Shown: positions 18,201 through 30,890 of the stretch, one piece after another
Numbering within the stretch: the first letter of the stretch is position 1
How the letters are laid out: each line of letters begins with the position of its first letter
Source: Comamonas sp. BIGb0124
GTDB lineage: Bacteria > Pseudomonadota > Gammaproteobacteria > Burkholderiales > Burkholderiaceae_C
Assembly: GCF_003752175.1 (NCBI RefSeq)
Contig: NZ_RJVF01000008.1
Location: 806,001-870,000, forward strand
Direction: 5' to 3'
DNA length: 64,000 nucleotides
Made by a program: the position numbers and the translations under genes
Notes under the pieces: model-generated
Database searches by the model: none
What the model was told of the DNA's origin: nothing
The model's input: the letters and a program-made list of their open reading frames with translations, nothing else

Positions 18201-18676
18201 CAGAGGTACTGGACCGAGATGATCTCGTAGTGCTTGAGCCCGCCCGGGGCCTGCACCTCTGCCGTATCGCCCTCTTCCTTGCCGATGAGTGCACGGCCGA
18301 TGGGCGAACCCACGTTGATCAGGCCCAGCTTGAGATCGGCCTCGTCCTCGCCCACGATCTGGTACTTCACCAGATCGCCGGAGCCCACGTCTTCGAGCTC
18401 GACGGTGGCGCCGAAGACCACGCGGCCGCCGGCATCCAGGCTCGACGGATCGATGACCTGCGCGGCAGCGAGCTTGCCTTCGACTTCCTTGATCCGGCCT
18501 TCGATGAAGCCCTGACGGTCCTTGGCGGCCTCGTATTCTGCGTTCTCGCTCAGGTCGCCCTGAGCACGTGCTTCGGCAATCGCATTGATGACGGAAGGAC
18601 GCTCGACCGTCTTGAGCTGATGCAGTTCGGCCTTGAGTTTTTCTGCGCCGCGTTTCGTAATCGGAAGGGTAGCCAT
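18200..18676 (-). CDS. greA: transcription elongation factor GreA
   Basis: The product has 158 residues. The N-terminal coiled coil ([22 protein letters not shown] to about residue 75) carries the tip acidic residues in [17 protein letters not shown], which stimulate RNA cleavage by backtracked RNA polymerase. The C-terminal FKBP-like domain includes [16 protein letters not shown]. The start is the ATG at 18676 with GGAG upstream. It lies downstream of carAB on the same strand, but a promoter-like element and a terminator-like hairpin occupy the 159-bp gap. Confidence 0.97.
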   Translation of the reverse strand: MATLPITKRGAEKLKAELHQLKTVERPSVINAIAEARAQGDLSENAEYEAAKDRQGFIEGRIKEVEGKLAAAQVIDPSSLDAGGRVVFGATVELEDVGSGDLVKYQIVGEDEADLKLGLINVGSPIGRALIGKEEGDTAEVQAPGGLKHYEIISVQYL

Positions 18677-18700
18677 TGCTTTGTCTTTCTCCAAAAGGAA

Positions 18701-18725
18701 ACCGCCGGGCATATAGCCCGGCGGT
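18701..18725 (-). terminator. terminator-like hairpin in the greA leader
   Basis: A perfect 10-bp stem ACCGCCGGGC/GCCCGGCGGT has a 5-nt loop and is followed on the minus strand by TTTCCTTTT and then directly by the greA ribosome binding site. It can end carB transcription or act as an attenuator in the greA leader. Confidence 0.7.
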
Positions 18726-18738
18726 GTCTGTTTGATGA

Positions 18739-18776
18739 ACATTATGCCTTGATTAACTGGCCAGGCCAGTCAATCC
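18739..18776 (-). promoter_or_regulatory. putative greA promoter with 7-1-7 palindrome
   Basis: On the minus strand TTGACT is followed 21 bp later by CATAAT, a promoter-like pair with long spacing. The perfect palindrome ACTGGCCTGGCCAGT (18756-18770) overlaps the -35. A start from here would put the hairpin at 18701-18725 in the 5' leader of greA. The promoter assignment is tentative. Confidence 0.35.
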
Positions 18777-18835
18777 AATGCCGTACTCAGGCTCTTGCCT
18801 GGCGTGCGGCGGGGCACCATGCCGGCAGGGGCCGA

Positions 18836-22087
<3,252 letters not shown>

Positions 22088-22091
22088 TTTT

Positions 22092-23243
22092 TTACTTCGC
22101 CTCCATCAGCTTGATGAAACGATCGAAGAGATAGGCGATGTCGTGGGGGCCGGGCGAGGCTTCCGGGTGGCCCTGGAAACAGAAGGCGGGACGGTCGGTC
22201 CGGGCCAGACCCTGCAGCGTGCCGTCGAAGAGGCTGACGTGCGTGGCCCGCAGATTGGCGGGGAGCGTCTTCTCGTCCACGGCAAAACCGTGGTTCTGGC
22301 TGGTGATGCTGACACGGCCGTTGTCGAGGTCCTTGACCGGATGGTTGGCACCGTGGTGGCCGAACTTCATCTTGTAGGTCTTGGCGCCCGAGGCCAGCGC
22401 CATGATCTGGTGACCCAGGCAGATGCCGAAGGTCGGCACGCCCTGCTCGATGATCTCGCGCGCGGCGGCGATGGCGTAGTCGCAGGGCTCCGGATCGCCA
22501 GGGCCGTTCGACAGGAACACACCGCTGGGATTGAGCGCCAGGACTTCGGCGGCCGGCGTGCGCGCCGGCACGACGGTCACACGGCAGCCGCGCTCGGCCA
22601 GCATGCGCAGGATGTTGTACTTCACGCCGTAGTCGAAAGCCACGACATGGAAACGGGGCTCGGTCTGCTCGCCGTATCCGGTCTCGAGCTTCCACTCGGT
22701 CTGGGTCCATTCGTAGGCTTGCTTGACGCTGACCACCTGGGCCAGGTCGAGGCCGGCCATGTTGGGGGCAGCCTGGGCCTGAGCCACGGCGGCATCGATA
22801 TGGGCCTGCGTGACCGTGGTGCCTGCAGGCAGGCCCACGATGGTGCCGTTCTGCGCGCCCTTGCTGCGCAGCAGGCGGGTGAGCTTGCGGGTGTCGATGC
22901 CCGCGATGGCGACCGTGTTCTCGCGCTGCAGGTATTCGCTGAGCGTGAGGGTCTTGCGGAAGTTGGACGACAGCAGCGGCAGATCCTTGATGATCAATCC
23001 GGCGGCATAGACTTTGCGGGCTTCGACATCCTCTTCGTTGACGCCGTAATTGCCGATGTGCGGATACGTGAGAGTCACGATCTGCTGCGCATAGCTCGGG
23101 TCGGTGAGGATTTCCTGGTAGCCGGTGATGGCGGTGTTGAACACCACTTCGCCGGCGGTCGAGCCGGCCGCTCCGATGGACTGGCCGATAAAGACTGTGC
23201 CGTCTGCGAGCGCAAGAATGGCGGGGGGCAGGACGGGAAACAC
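22092..23243 (-). CDS. carA: carbamoyl-phosphate synthase small subunit (glutaminase)
   Basis: The product has 383 residues. The N-terminal CarA-specific domain starts [13 protein letters not shown] and contains [21 protein letters not shown]. The class I amidotransferase domain has the nucleophile Cys275 in FGICLGHQ and a [10 protein letters not shown] ending of the triad. It supplies ammonia from glutamine to CarB. The start is GTG at 23243 with GGAG 8 bp upstream; no ATG fits. It is the first gene of carAB, behind a TATAAT -10 element. Confidence 0.97.
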   Translation of the reverse strand: MFPVLPPAILALADGTVFIGQSIGAAGSTAGEVVFNTAITGYQEILTDPSYAQQIVTLTYPHIGNYGVNEEDVEARKVYAAGLIIKDLPLLSSNFRKTLTLSEYLQRENTVAIAGIDTRKLTRLLRSKGAQNGTIVGLPAGTTVTQAHIDAAVAQAQAAPNMAGLDLAQVVSVKQAYEWTQTEWKLETGYGEQTEPRFHVVAFDYGVKYNILRMLAERGCRVTVVPARTPAAEVLALNPSGVFLSNGPGDPEPCDYAIAAAREIIEQGVPTFGICLGHQIMALASGAKTYKMKFGHHGANHPVKDLDNGRVSITSQNHGFAVDEKTLPANLRATHVSLFDGTLQGLARTDRPAFCFQGHPEASPGPHDIAYLFDRFIKLMEAK

Positions 23244-23376
23244 GGGGATAACTCCAGTAGATGGCTGCGCCGGGCGCGGCCCGCATCCGGCTCGGCCGGT
23301 ACGGGACCGGCGTATGCAGGGAGGCGTTCTGGATGCAGGGCTGCGCTAGGCGTATTGTTGGCAGGTAAACCTTGCA

Positions 23377-23382
23377 ATTATA
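23377..23382 (-). promoter_or_regulatory. carAB -10 element
   Basis: A perfect TATAAT lies on the minus strand, about 134 bp upstream of the carA GTG. The -35 is weak (CAGTTG with 18-bp spacing or TTGGCC with 15 bp), which suggests an activated or regulated promoter. Confidence 0.5.
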
Positions 23383-23526
23383 GCGGCACATATGCGCGGC
23401 CAACTGTACGCAGTGTGTATGGCATGGCGTAAATATGACAAACCGCCTGCGCCACCGCCTGATTGAGAACACCAATCAACATTAAACGCACAAAAAGCGC
23501 CAATGCGGGGCTTCACGCTATCAAAC

Positions 23527-23555
23527 TTGTGAACAGGCGCCGGCGCGACGACAAT
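23527..23555 (+). promoter_or_regulatory. putative bfr promoter
   Basis: TTGTGA and GACAAT are separated by exactly 17 bp, about 90 bp before the bfr ATG. I see no Fur box overlapping it. Confidence 0.4.
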
Positions 23556-23643
23556 CCTCATCAATGTCGCGGGAAGGGTCTTGCACCGCTCCCCTCGTTC
23601 CGCCGCTCCGCGCGGCCTTCACAACCATACACGGAGCGTCACG

Positions 23644-24120
23644 ATGAAAGGCGACAAGCAAGTCATTTTGCATCTGCAGGCCCAGCTCAAGAACGAGCTG
23701 ACGGCGATCAACCAGTACTTCCTGCACTACCGCATGCTCAAGCATTGGGGCTTCGACAAGCTGGCCAAGAAGGAATACGAAGAATCGATCGGCGAGATGA
23801 AACACGCCGACTGGCTGATGGACCGCATCTTCATGCTCGACGGCCTGCCCAACCTGCAGGATCTCGGCAAACTCAACATCGGCGAGGATGTGCCCGAGGT
23901 GCTGCAGGCCGATCTGGGCCTCGAGACGGCCGCTCAGGCCACGATCAAGGACGGCATCGCCTACTGCGAGAGCGTGCGCGACTTCGTCTCGCGTGATCTG
24001 CTGCTGAAGATTCTCGACGATACCGAAGAACACATCGACTTCCTGGAAACCCAGATCGACGTGCTGGGCAAGATCGGCGTGCAGAATTACCTGCAGTCGA
24101 TCGCAGGCGAACCGGAGTAA
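23644..24120 (+). CDS. bfr: bacterioferritin
   Basis: The product has 158 residues, the same as E. coli Bfr, and forms a 24-mer haem-containing iron store. It starts [19 protein letters not shown]. The haem ligand Met52 and ferroxidase residues Glu18, Glu51, His54, Glu94 and His130 are present. At position 127, normally a Glu bridging the di-iron site, the residue is Thr; the neighbouring Glu128 and Glu129 may compensate. [13 protein letters not shown] and [12 protein letters not shown] are highly conserved. The start is the ATG at 23644. It is monocistronic, followed by a strong terminator, and diverges from carAB. Confidence 0.95.
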   Translation: MKGDKQVILHLQAQLKNELTAINQYFLHYRMLKHWGFDKLAKKEYEESIGEMKHADWLMDRIFMLDGLPNLQDLGKLNIGEDVPEVLQADLGLETAAQATIKDGIAYCESVRDFVSRDLLLKILDDTEEHIDFLETQIDVLGKIGVQNYLQSIAGEPE

Positions 24121-24199
24121 GCGCGCCAGCGCGGCATACGCATACGAGTCTCCCCACGAAAGCGCTGCTATCCAAAATAAAACCGCAGCCTGAGACCGG

Positions 24200-24239
24200 A
24201 GCAGATCGACATGGAGGGCCATGCGATCTGCTTTTTTTT
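24200..24239 (+). terminator. Rho-independent terminator of bfr
   Basis: A stem AGCAGATCG/CGATCTGCT, extended inside by CATGG/CCATG with a one-base bulge, is followed by eight T residues, 80 bp after the bfr stop. Confidence 0.9.
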
Positions 24240-24318
24240 GGCCTCACCAAGCCCATGCATGGACAATAGCGGGTCGGAGCGACACCGATTTCCCGCTCCT
24301 GGCCCAGCAACCGACCGC

Positions 24319-26247
24319 ATGACACGTTCCCCCGAATCAGCCTTCCGCAAGCTCTATGGTGCTCTGTGGCAACACTCCACGGGGATGCACGGCACGCTGG
24401 TGGCAGCCATGAGTCTCTTGACCGCCTCGCAGCTGGTGCGGCTGACCATGCCCTGGTTCACGGCCCAGGCCATCAATGCACTGCAGCAAGGCGACATCGC
24501 GGCATCGGCGCGCTGGATCGGTCTGCTGGTGCTGGTCTACGCCACCGGCTGGGCGCTCCACGGTCCGGGCCGCATCCTCGAACGCAACGTCGCCGTCAGG
24601 GTCCGCGAGACCGTCAGCGATCAGCTCTATGCCCGGTTGGCCGCGGCCCCCCTGGTGTGGCACGACGCACACCACTCCGGCGAACTGCAGCACCGGGTGC
24701 ACCAGGCCGGGCGGGCGCTGTGCGATTTCACGCAGAACCAGTTCGTCTACCTGCAGAGCACCGTCAACTTCTTCGGCCCGCTGGTCGCGCTCGCCCTGCT
24801 CTCGACCGTCAGCGGCGGCGCGGCCGTCGCCGGCTACATCGTGATCTTTTTCGTCATCATCAAGTTCGACCGTGCCCTGATGCGGCTGGCCAGAGACGAA
24901 AACGATGCCGACCGCCGTTACGTTTCGGCCCTGCTGGATTTCCTCGGCAATGCATCGACGGTGATCGGCCTGCGTCTGCAGAGGGCCTCGCGTCGCCTGC
25001 TGCATGGCCGCATGCAGGCCATGTCCGAACCGCTGAAGCGTTCGGTGGTGCTCAACGAAGGCAAGTGGTGCGCCGTCGACATGATGGGCCTGGCGTTGAC
25101 CTGGGGCCTGGTCGTCATCTACATCTGGCAGTCGCACCAGCCCGGACAGGCGCTTCTGCTGGGCTCGGTCTTCATGATCTACCAGTATGCGCAGCAGACC
25201 GCCGCCGTGGTCTCGACCATGGCGGGCAACTTCCAGAACTTTGCCCGCATGCACACCGACTACGGCAGCGCCGACCTCATCTGGAGCTTGCCGGCACCGG
25301 ATGACCCCAGCCCTGTCGCTGCCCCTGCGCCAGGAAGCGCAGCCGATGCGGAACCCGTTGCGGCGCCGTTGCCTGCCGCTGCGAGCCGTCTGCATGCCGA
25401 TCGCCCGGAGGCCGCATCCGGCCCGGCCTGGAGCCCGATCGCGCTCGCGGCCCTCGACTGGGACTATCCCCGCATGCAGGATCCGGCCGATCCCGCACTC
25501 AAGAGCGGTGGCCCTCGCGGGGGCCTGCGCGGTATCTCGCTGATGCTGCACAGCGGCCAGCGCATCGCCCTGGTCGGGGCCAGCGGCGGTGGGAAAAGCA
25601 CGCTGCTGCGCGTGCTGGCCGGCCTTTACCGGCCGCAAGCCGGCAGCCTGAGGTTCGGCGACAGTCCCCAGGACTGGACCGAACTCGCCGATATCGCCAC
25701 GCTCATTCCCCAAGAGAGCGAGATCTTCGAAGCCAGCGTGCGGGAAAACCTGACGTTCGGCGAACAGGTTCCCCCGGATGCCCTGCAGCAGGCGCTGCAC
25801 ACCAGCGCCTTCGACGAAGTGATGGCACGCATGGAAAACGGGCTGGAGACGCCGCTGTCGGAACGCGGCTTCAACCTCTCCGGCGGACAACGCCAGCGGC
25901 TCAACCTGGCACGCGGCCTGCTCGCCGCCCGCGACAGCCGGATCCTGCTGCTCGACGAACCGACCAGCGCGCTCGATGCCGCCACCGAAGCCAAGGTCGT
26001 CGACCGGATCGGCCTGGCCTTTCCCCAGGCCTGCATCGTGGCCTCCATCCACAGGCTCAGTCTGCTGGAGCGCTTCGATACCGTCTTCCTGATGGAGGCC
26101 GGACAGCTCGTCGACGCCGGTCCGCGCGACGACGTGCTGCAGCGCCAGCCTCTGCTGCGGCAGGCCGCCAGCGCCACGCCCTCGCCGACACGACAGGCCG
26201 GCCAGCCTTCTCCGGTGCCGGCAGACCGTGCCGGCGAGCCCGGCTGA
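24319..26247 (+). CDS. ABC exporter, fused membrane and ATPase domains
   Basis: The product has 642 residues. The N-terminal part (to about residue 310) holds six membrane helices, for example LVAAMSLLTASQLVRLTMPWF and MMGLALTWGLVVIYIW. A ~60-residue Ala/Pro-rich linker leads to the ATPase domain with Walker A GASGGGKSTLLRVLAGLY, signature [17 protein letters not shown] and Walker B ILLLDEPTSALDAATE; the H-loop reads ASIHRLSLL. The Q-loop region IPQESEIFEASVRENL is normal. The start is the ATG at 24319; an upstream ATG at 24259 is possible but adds a non-homologous stretch. The substrate is unknown. It overlaps nothing and is followed 49 bp later by trhO, probably co-transcribed. Confidence 0.85.
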   Translation: MTRSPESAFRKLYGALWQHSTGMHGTLVAAMSLLTASQLVRLTMPWFTAQAINALQQGDIAASARWIGLLVLVYATGWALHGPGRILERNVAVRVRETVSDQLYARLAAAPLVWHDAHHSGELQHRVHQAGRALCDFTQNQFVYLQSTVNFFGPLVALALLSTVSGGAAVAGYIVIFFVIIKFDRALMRLARDENDADRRYVSALLDFLGNASTVIGLRLQRASRRLLHGRMQAMSEPLKRSVVLNEGKWCAVDMMGLALTWGLVVIYIWQSHQPGQALLLGSVFMIYQYAQQTAAVVSTMAGNFQNFARMHTDYGSADLIWSLPAPDDPSPVAAPAPGSAADAEPVAAPLPAAASRLHADRPEAASGPAWSPIALAALDWDYPRMQDPADPALKSGGPRGGLRGISLMLHSGQRIALVGASGGGKSTLLRVLAGLYRPQAGSLRFGDSPQDWTELADIATLIPQESEIFEASVRENLTFGEQVPPDALQQALHTSAFDEVMARMENGLETPLSERGFNLSGGQRQRLNLARGLLAARDSRILLLDEPTSALDAATEAKVVDRIGLAFPQACIVASIHRLSLLERFDTVFLMEAGQLVDAGPRDDVLQRQPLLRQAASATPSPTRQAGQPSPVPADRAGEPG

Positions 26248-26296
26248 CCGCCCGTCCCCTCCCCCGTTTGCCGCCGCCCCGAAAGCCGCCCCTCCC

Positions 26297-27289
26297 ATGT
26301 CCACTCCGCTCTCCGGCCTGCCCTCCGAACCCGCGCTCTACCTCACTGCGGCCTTCTACCGTTTCGTCGCGCTGGCCGATGCGCCCGCTTTTCGGGACCG
26401 GGTGCAGGCCGAATGCGATGCCCACGGCATCCAGGGCGTGGTCCTGGTCGCGCACGAAGGCATCAATGGCACCGTCGCAGGACGGCCGGAGGCCGTTCGG
26501 CATCTGCTGGCCTGGCTGCGGGCAGACCCCCGGCTGGCCGAACTGGAGCACAAGGAAGCGTTGGGCGACAAGGCCCCCTTCTACCGCATGCGGGTACGCT
26601 TCAAGCCCGAGATCGTCACCCTGGGCGTGCCCGAAGTCGACCCGGTCAACCAGGTCGGCAGCTATGTCGCCGCTCGGGACTGGAACCGCCTGATCGGCGA
26701 CCCGGACGTGGTGGTGATCGACACCCGCAACGATTACGAAGTCGCCATCGGCACCTTCGAGGGGGCCGTGAATCCCCACACCGCCAGCTTTCGCGAGCTG
26801 CCGCAGTGGGTGGACAGCCATGCCGACATGCTGCGCGGCAAAAAAATCGCCATGTTCTGCACCGGCGGCATCCGCTGCGAGAAATCGACCGCATTGATGC
26901 GCCAGCGTGGCTACGACGAGGTCTACCACCTGCAGGGCGGCATCCTCAAATACCTCGAGACGGTCGGGGAAGCGGACAGCCTGTGGCGAGGCGAGTGTTT
27001 TGTGTTCGACGAGCGCGTGGCCGTCGGTCACGGCCTGGCACAGGGCACGCATGCGCTGTGCTACGGCTGCCGCCTGCCCCTCGGACCGGCCGACAGGCAG
27101 TCGCCGCTGTATCGGCCCGGCGTCAGTTGCCCGCATTGCCATGGCAGCAAGGACGAACGGCAACTGCAAGGGTTCGAGGAGCGGCACCGGCAGGTGGAAC
27201 TGGCGCGGCAGCGCCAGCAACGCCATGTCGGTGCGCAGCCCGAATCGCCCGTGCGGGCGGAACCGCCGGCGGTCAGAAGTCGTACTTGA
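26297..27289 (+). CDS. trhO: tRNA uridine(34) hydroxylase (rhodanese-domain)
   Basis: The product has 330 residues and belongs to the YceA/TrhO family, which makes 5-hydroxyuridine at tRNA position 34 using oxygen. An N-terminal acylphosphatase-like domain (HGIQGVVLVAHEGINGTVAG, residues ~45-65) precedes the rhodanese domain (VVVIDTRNDYEVAIGTFEGAVNPHTASFRELP) with the catalytic Cys in AMFCTGGIRCEKST. A zinc-finger-like tail follows with paired Cys (LCYGCRLPL, VSCPHCHG). The start is the ATG at 26297. The last 17 bp overlap the convergent TonB receptor gene. Confidence 0.94.
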   Translation: MSTPLSGLPSEPALYLTAAFYRFVALADAPAFRDRVQAECDAHGIQGVVLVAHEGINGTVAGRPEAVRHLLAWLRADPRLAELEHKEALGDKAPFYRMRVRFKPEIVTLGVPEVDPVNQVGSYVAARDWNRLIGDPDVVVIDTRNDYEVAIGTFEGAVNPHTASFRELPQWVDSHADMLRGKKIAMFCTGGIRCEKSTALMRQRGYDEVYHLQGGILKYLETVGEADSLWRGECFVFDERVAVGHGLAQGTHALCYGCRLPLGPADRQSPLYRPGVSCPHCHGSKDERQLQGFEERHRQVELARQRQQRHVGAQPESPVRAEPPAVRSRT

Positions 27290-29771
27290 CCGTGAGCGTC
27301 ACACTGCGGGGCTCACCCCAGGTGTAGGTGCTGTACCAGTTGAAGATAGTGTAGTACTTCTTGTCCAGCAGATTGTTGACGTTGAGCGTGGCCGATAGGT
27401 TCTTGGTGAACTGATAACGGGCCATGGCGTCGAGCAGCCAATAGCCCTTGACCGTGTGCTGGAGCGTGCCCGACGGATGGCGGACGTCGCCCCAGGTCTT
27501 GTCCTGCCAGCGTGCGCCGCCGCCCAGCGTCAAGCCGGCGAGCGAGCCGTCGAGCTTGTAGCTCGTGTAGAGCGTGAACTGGTTTTCCGGCGTGAGCGTC
27601 GAGACCTTGTCGCCCTGCTGGCGAGAAATCTTGTGGTTGAAGCCCGCGTGCAGTTGCCAGGCCTCCGTCAGCCGGCCGGACATCTCCAGCTCGAACCCCT
27701 TGGTCTTCACGCCCTGGATGGCGCGATACGCAATGCCGCCGCTGGGCGTGACGCCACCGCTCTCTTCGCCGTAGTTGTCCTGCTTGAGCTGGAAATAGGC
27801 GGCGCTGGCATTGAGGCGGCCACCGAAGAACTCGCTCTTGAGGCCGATCTCGTAGTTCTTGCCTTCGAGCGGATCGAGCGTGCGGCCCTGCTCGTCCTGC
27901 AGCGACTGCGGCTGGAAGATGCTGGTGTAGCTGGCATAAGCCGAGAGGTTGCGGGTCAGATCGTAGACCGCACCGACATAAGGCACGAGCACGCCGTTCT
28001 CCTTGAGATCCGGCCCCTTGTAGCTCGAGAGCCGTGCGCCGGTGATCAGCTTGAGGTCGTCCCGCAGGTTGAAACGCGAGGCCGCATAGAGGCCGCTCTC
28101 ACGCGTCGTTTCGTCGTTGGTGTAGCTCGGGCTGCCCCAGTCCGGTTCGGGCACGTTGCCGGTCCATGTCAGGTAATCGGACACGCTGGTGTCGTAGCCC
28201 GCCTGCGCACCGTAACCTCGATTGGTCCAGCGGCGCTTGCTGAAACTGGCGCCCACCACCAGTTCGTGCTCGCGTCCCAGCAAGCTGAAGGGGCCCGATG
28301 CATAACCGTCGATCGCATTGCTGGTGGTCTTGCCGATGTATTTGCCGGTCCACATCGAGATGCCCGAACCGTCGACCGGATCCATGAAGCCCGAGGCCGC
28401 CGAGCCCAGTGCGGCGTCATAGCCATTGACCTGATGGTTGAACTGCAGCTTGCCGGTCCAGCCGCTGTCGAACTGGTGTTCCAGCGTGGCGAACATCGTG
28501 CGGGTGTACTGCTCCCAGCGGCTCCAGTTGGCACCGTTGTTGAACGACCGCGGCAGGCTGTTGAAGTTGCCGTTGCTGTCGTACAGCGGAATGCCGCCCC
28601 AGCTCGACCCCTTGGGCACGTTGTTCTGGCTGTCGGCGCCCAGCGTCAGCAGCGTGCTGGGCGCGAGGTCGGCCTCGATCACGCCATAGAACACGGAGCT
28701 GCGCCGCTTGTAGTCGTCGCTGTACGAATGCTTGTCCTGATAGGCGGCCACGGCGCGGCCGCGCAGTGTGCCCGCTTCGTTCAAGGCGCCGCTGACATCG
28801 AGCTCGGAGCGATAGTTGTCCCACGAACCGATGCCGAGTTGCGCATGCCCCTGGAACAGGCGCGTCGGTTTTTTTCTGATCAGGTTGATCGTGGCGCCCG
28901 GATCGCCGCTGCCGGTGAGCAGGCCCGTCGCGCCCTTGAGCACTTCGATACGGTCGTAGATCGCCATGTCGCTGAGCGTGTTGCCGGCCGAGTAAGCCGA
29001 GTCGCGGCGCATCGGAATCCCGTCGTACTGGAAGTTCTGGATCGCAAAGCCGCGGGCGTAGTACTCGGTGCGCTCGCTGTCGTATGTGACCACGCTCACG
29101 CCAGGCGTGTGGCGCATCACGTCGTCGATCGAATTCAGGGCAAAGTCGTTCATCTCCTGCCGCGTGGTGACGCTGATGGTCTGCGGCGTCTCGCGCGGGG
29201 TCAGCACGAGTCGGGTGGCGGTGGCGATACTGCCCGGCGTATACGAGCCGCTGCGCTCGGTGATTTCGCCCAGTTGGTTGGCCGTCACGGTCACGGTGCC
29301 CAGCGTCACGGCTGCGCCGGGCGCGACCGGCACGGCCGAAGCCGCCGCGGCTGCGGGTCGCAGGGCATAGACGCCGCCCTCGCCTTGTGCCAGGGCCAGG
29401 CCGGTGCCGCTCAGCAGGGCCGCCAGCGCCTCCGTCGGCCCGTAGTTGCCGTGGATGCCTGCCGTGGTGCGGCCTTCGGCCTGGTCCGGCGTGAAGCTCA
29501 ACACCACCCCCGCCTGGCTGGCGGCACGCCGCAGTGCAGGGGCCAAGGGGCCGGCATCGATGTCGAAACGCTGGCTGGCAGCCTGCACGGGTTGTTCGGT
29601 GCGTGCAGGCGTCTGTGCCCAGGCGGCCGAGCCGCCGGCGGCGAGCGCCAGCCCCATGACCAGCCGGCGCGCGGCCCAGGCGACGGGGCGAGGCCGGAGC
29701 ACGGCACGCGCAGCGCTGCACGACATGGAAGCAGGCACAGCCGTGCCCGGAAGTTGCAATGAGACGTTCAT
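27273..29771 (-). CDS. TonB-dependent siderophore receptor with STN signalling domain
   Basis: The product has 832 residues. There is a long signal peptide (cleavage near residue 52, AWAQ). The STN/secretin-like domain (residues ~68-140; FDIDAGPLAPALRRAASQAGVVLSF) touches the inner-membrane anti-sigma factor. A plug domain starts near ETPQTISVTTRQEMNDF and a 22-stranded barrel ends with the terminal Phe (LTVKYDF). Plug motifs SIDDVMRHTPGVSV and GSGDPGATINLIRKKPT resemble FpvA/ferric-siderophore transducers. It is third in the sigma-fecR-receptor operon, 108 bp after fecR. The likely substrate is a xenosiderophore, since no biosynthesis genes are near. The ATG at 29771 is preferred over an upstream codon. 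Confidence 0.93.
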   Translation of the reverse strand: MNVSLQLPGTAVPASMSCSAARAVLRPRPVAWAARRLVMGLALAAGGSAAWAQTPARTEQPVQAASQRFDIDAGPLAPALRRAASQAGVVLSFTPDQAEGRTTAGIHGNYGPTEALAALLSGTGLALAQGEGGVYALRPAAAAASAVPVAPGAAVTLGTVTVTANQLGEITERSGSYTPGSIATATRLVLTPRETPQTISVTTRQEMNDFALNSIDDVMRHTPGVSVVTYDSERTEYYARGFAIQNFQYDGIPMRRDSAYSAGNTLSDMAIYDRIEVLKGATGLLTGSGDPGATINLIRKKPTRLFQGHAQLGIGSWDNYRSELDVSGALNEAGTLRGRAVAAYQDKHSYSDDYKRRSSVFYGVIEADLAPSTLLTLGADSQNNVPKGSSWGGIPLYDSNGNFNSLPRSFNNGANWSRWEQYTRTMFATLEHQFDSGWTGKLQFNHQVNGYDAALGSAASGFMDPVDGSGISMWTGKYIGKTTSNAIDGYASGPFSLLGREHELVVGASFSKRRWTNRGYGAQAGYDTSVSDYLTWTGNVPEPDWGSPSYTNDETTRESGLYAASRFNLRDDLKLITGARLSSYKGPDLKENGVLVPYVGAVYDLTRNLSAYASYTSIFQPQSLQDEQGRTLDPLEGKNYEIGLKSEFFGGRLNASAAYFQLKQDNYGEESGGVTPSGGIAYRAIQGVKTKGFELEMSGRLTEAWQLHAGFNHKISRQQGDKVSTLTPENQFTLYTSYKLDGSLAGLTLGGGARWQDKTWGDVRHPSGTLQHTVKGYWLLDAMARYQFTKNLSATLNVNNLLDKKYYTIFNWYSTYTWGEPRSVTLTVKYDF

Positions 29772-29879
29772 CAGAATGGTGTCCTTACCTGTGAAATTCA
29801 AAGTTCCCGACGGGTAGGTCACGCGAATAGGTCAAACAGACACTCCTGATTTGTAATTATTCGCAACAATCCGATGCAT

Positions 29880-30890
29880 TCAAGCGTTCTGCGGCCTCGG
29901 CTCGACCGTCACCCAGAAGCGCGTGCGTGTTCTCACCTGAACAGGCAGCGAATTGGCCAAGGCGGCCAAGACCTTGTCGGTGTCGGCCACCGGAAAAACG
30001 CCCGACAGCCGCAAATCGGCGATCGCCGGATGACACACGATCAGGCCGGGCCGGTACCGCTGCAGATCGGCCAGGAAATCGGCCAGCCGCAGACCGTCGG
30101 CCAGGATCTGGCCCCGGGTCCAGGCCAGGTCGTCTTCCGCGCTGCGCACGGCGGCCAGTTGCCGCGCCTGCCGGCGATCCATCTGGCCGGATTCGCCGGC
30201 CTGGATACGCAGCATGCTGTGCCCGGCTTGCGCAGGCTGCAGCGCAACGGCCCCGCTGTGCACCGCCACGCGGGTCAGTTCATCGGATTCGGCCACCGTG
30301 AACACCGTCCCCAGCGCCTGGACACGCCCTTGGGCGCTGTCGACCACAAAAGGCCGGTGCAGAGGGTCTTCCTGAGCCGCCGTCCGGATGTAGACACGGC
30401 CCGCACGCAGCACCACGCACCGGAACGCCCCGTCGAAACGGACATCGACGGCACTGCGTGTATCCAGCATGATTTGTGTGCCGTCGGGCAGTTGCCATTC
30501 AACGCACTCGCCGGTCCCCGTGCGGTAGTCGGCCCTCAGCGCCTGGCCCGCCGGTGAACGCCAGCCCAGCCAGCCCGCCGAGCCGGCAATCATCGCCACC
30601 GACAGCGTCTTGACGGCATTCCGCCGGCCGCGCGATGGAACCCGCGACAACAGTTCCCGCACAGGAACAGCGCGGCTCGCCTGCGCCGCGTGCGAGAAGC
30701 TGTCGCGCCAGCGCTCGAGGTGTTGCCAGGCGCGCTCATGATCGGCATGGGCGCACCGCCAACGCATCCAGTCCTCGCGGTCGCGCGCCGACACCTCGTC
30801 GGCCATCAGCACGGTCAGCCAGTCGGCCGCCTGCCGCACGATGCGGGGATCGAGTCCGCCGCGGCCCTGCACGGCATCGTTCGCGCTCAA
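29880..30890 (-). CDS. FecR-family anti-sigma factor
   Basis: The product has 336 residues. A cytoplasmic N-terminal DUF4880 region binds the sigma factor (DPRIVRQAADWLTVLMADEV, DREDWMRWRCAHADHERAWQ). One membrane segment (AVKTLSVAMIAGSAGWLGW, about residues 96-114) leads to a periplasmic FecR domain (RTGTGECVEWQLPDGTQIMLDTRSAVDV, GRVQALGTVFTV) and an STN-like C-terminus. The start is TTG at 30890, overlapping the sigma stop as TTGA; a GTG at about 30875 is the alternative. It relays receptor occupancy to the ECF sigma factor. Confidence 0.9.
   Translation of the reverse strand: MSANDAVQGRGGLDPRIVRQAADWLTVLMADEVSARDREDWMRWRCAHADHERAWQHLERWRDSFSHAAQASRAVPVRELLSRVPSRGRRNAVKTLSVAMIAGSAGWLGWRSPAGQALRADYRTGTGECVEWQLPDGTQIMLDTRSAVDVRFDGAFRCVVLRAGRVYIRTAAQEDPLHRPFVVDSAQGRVQALGTVFTVAESDELTRVAVHSGAVALQPAQAGHSMLRIQAGESGQMDRRQARQLAAVRSAEDDLAWTRGQILADGLRLADFLADLQRYRPGLIVCHPAIADLRLSGVFPVADTDKVLAALANSLPVQVRTRTRFWVTVEPRPQNA

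Larger units (their letters stand above)
23244..23643. other. divergent regulatory region carA / bfr
   Basis: This is 400 bp without a gene. It carries a perfect TATAAT on the minus strand (23377-23382) for carAB, a carA leader of about 125 nt with a small GCCGGT/ACCGGC stem near 23295-23311, an AT-rich middle (about 23430-23500) and a promoter-like pair for bfr at 23527-23555. Confidence 0.6.
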
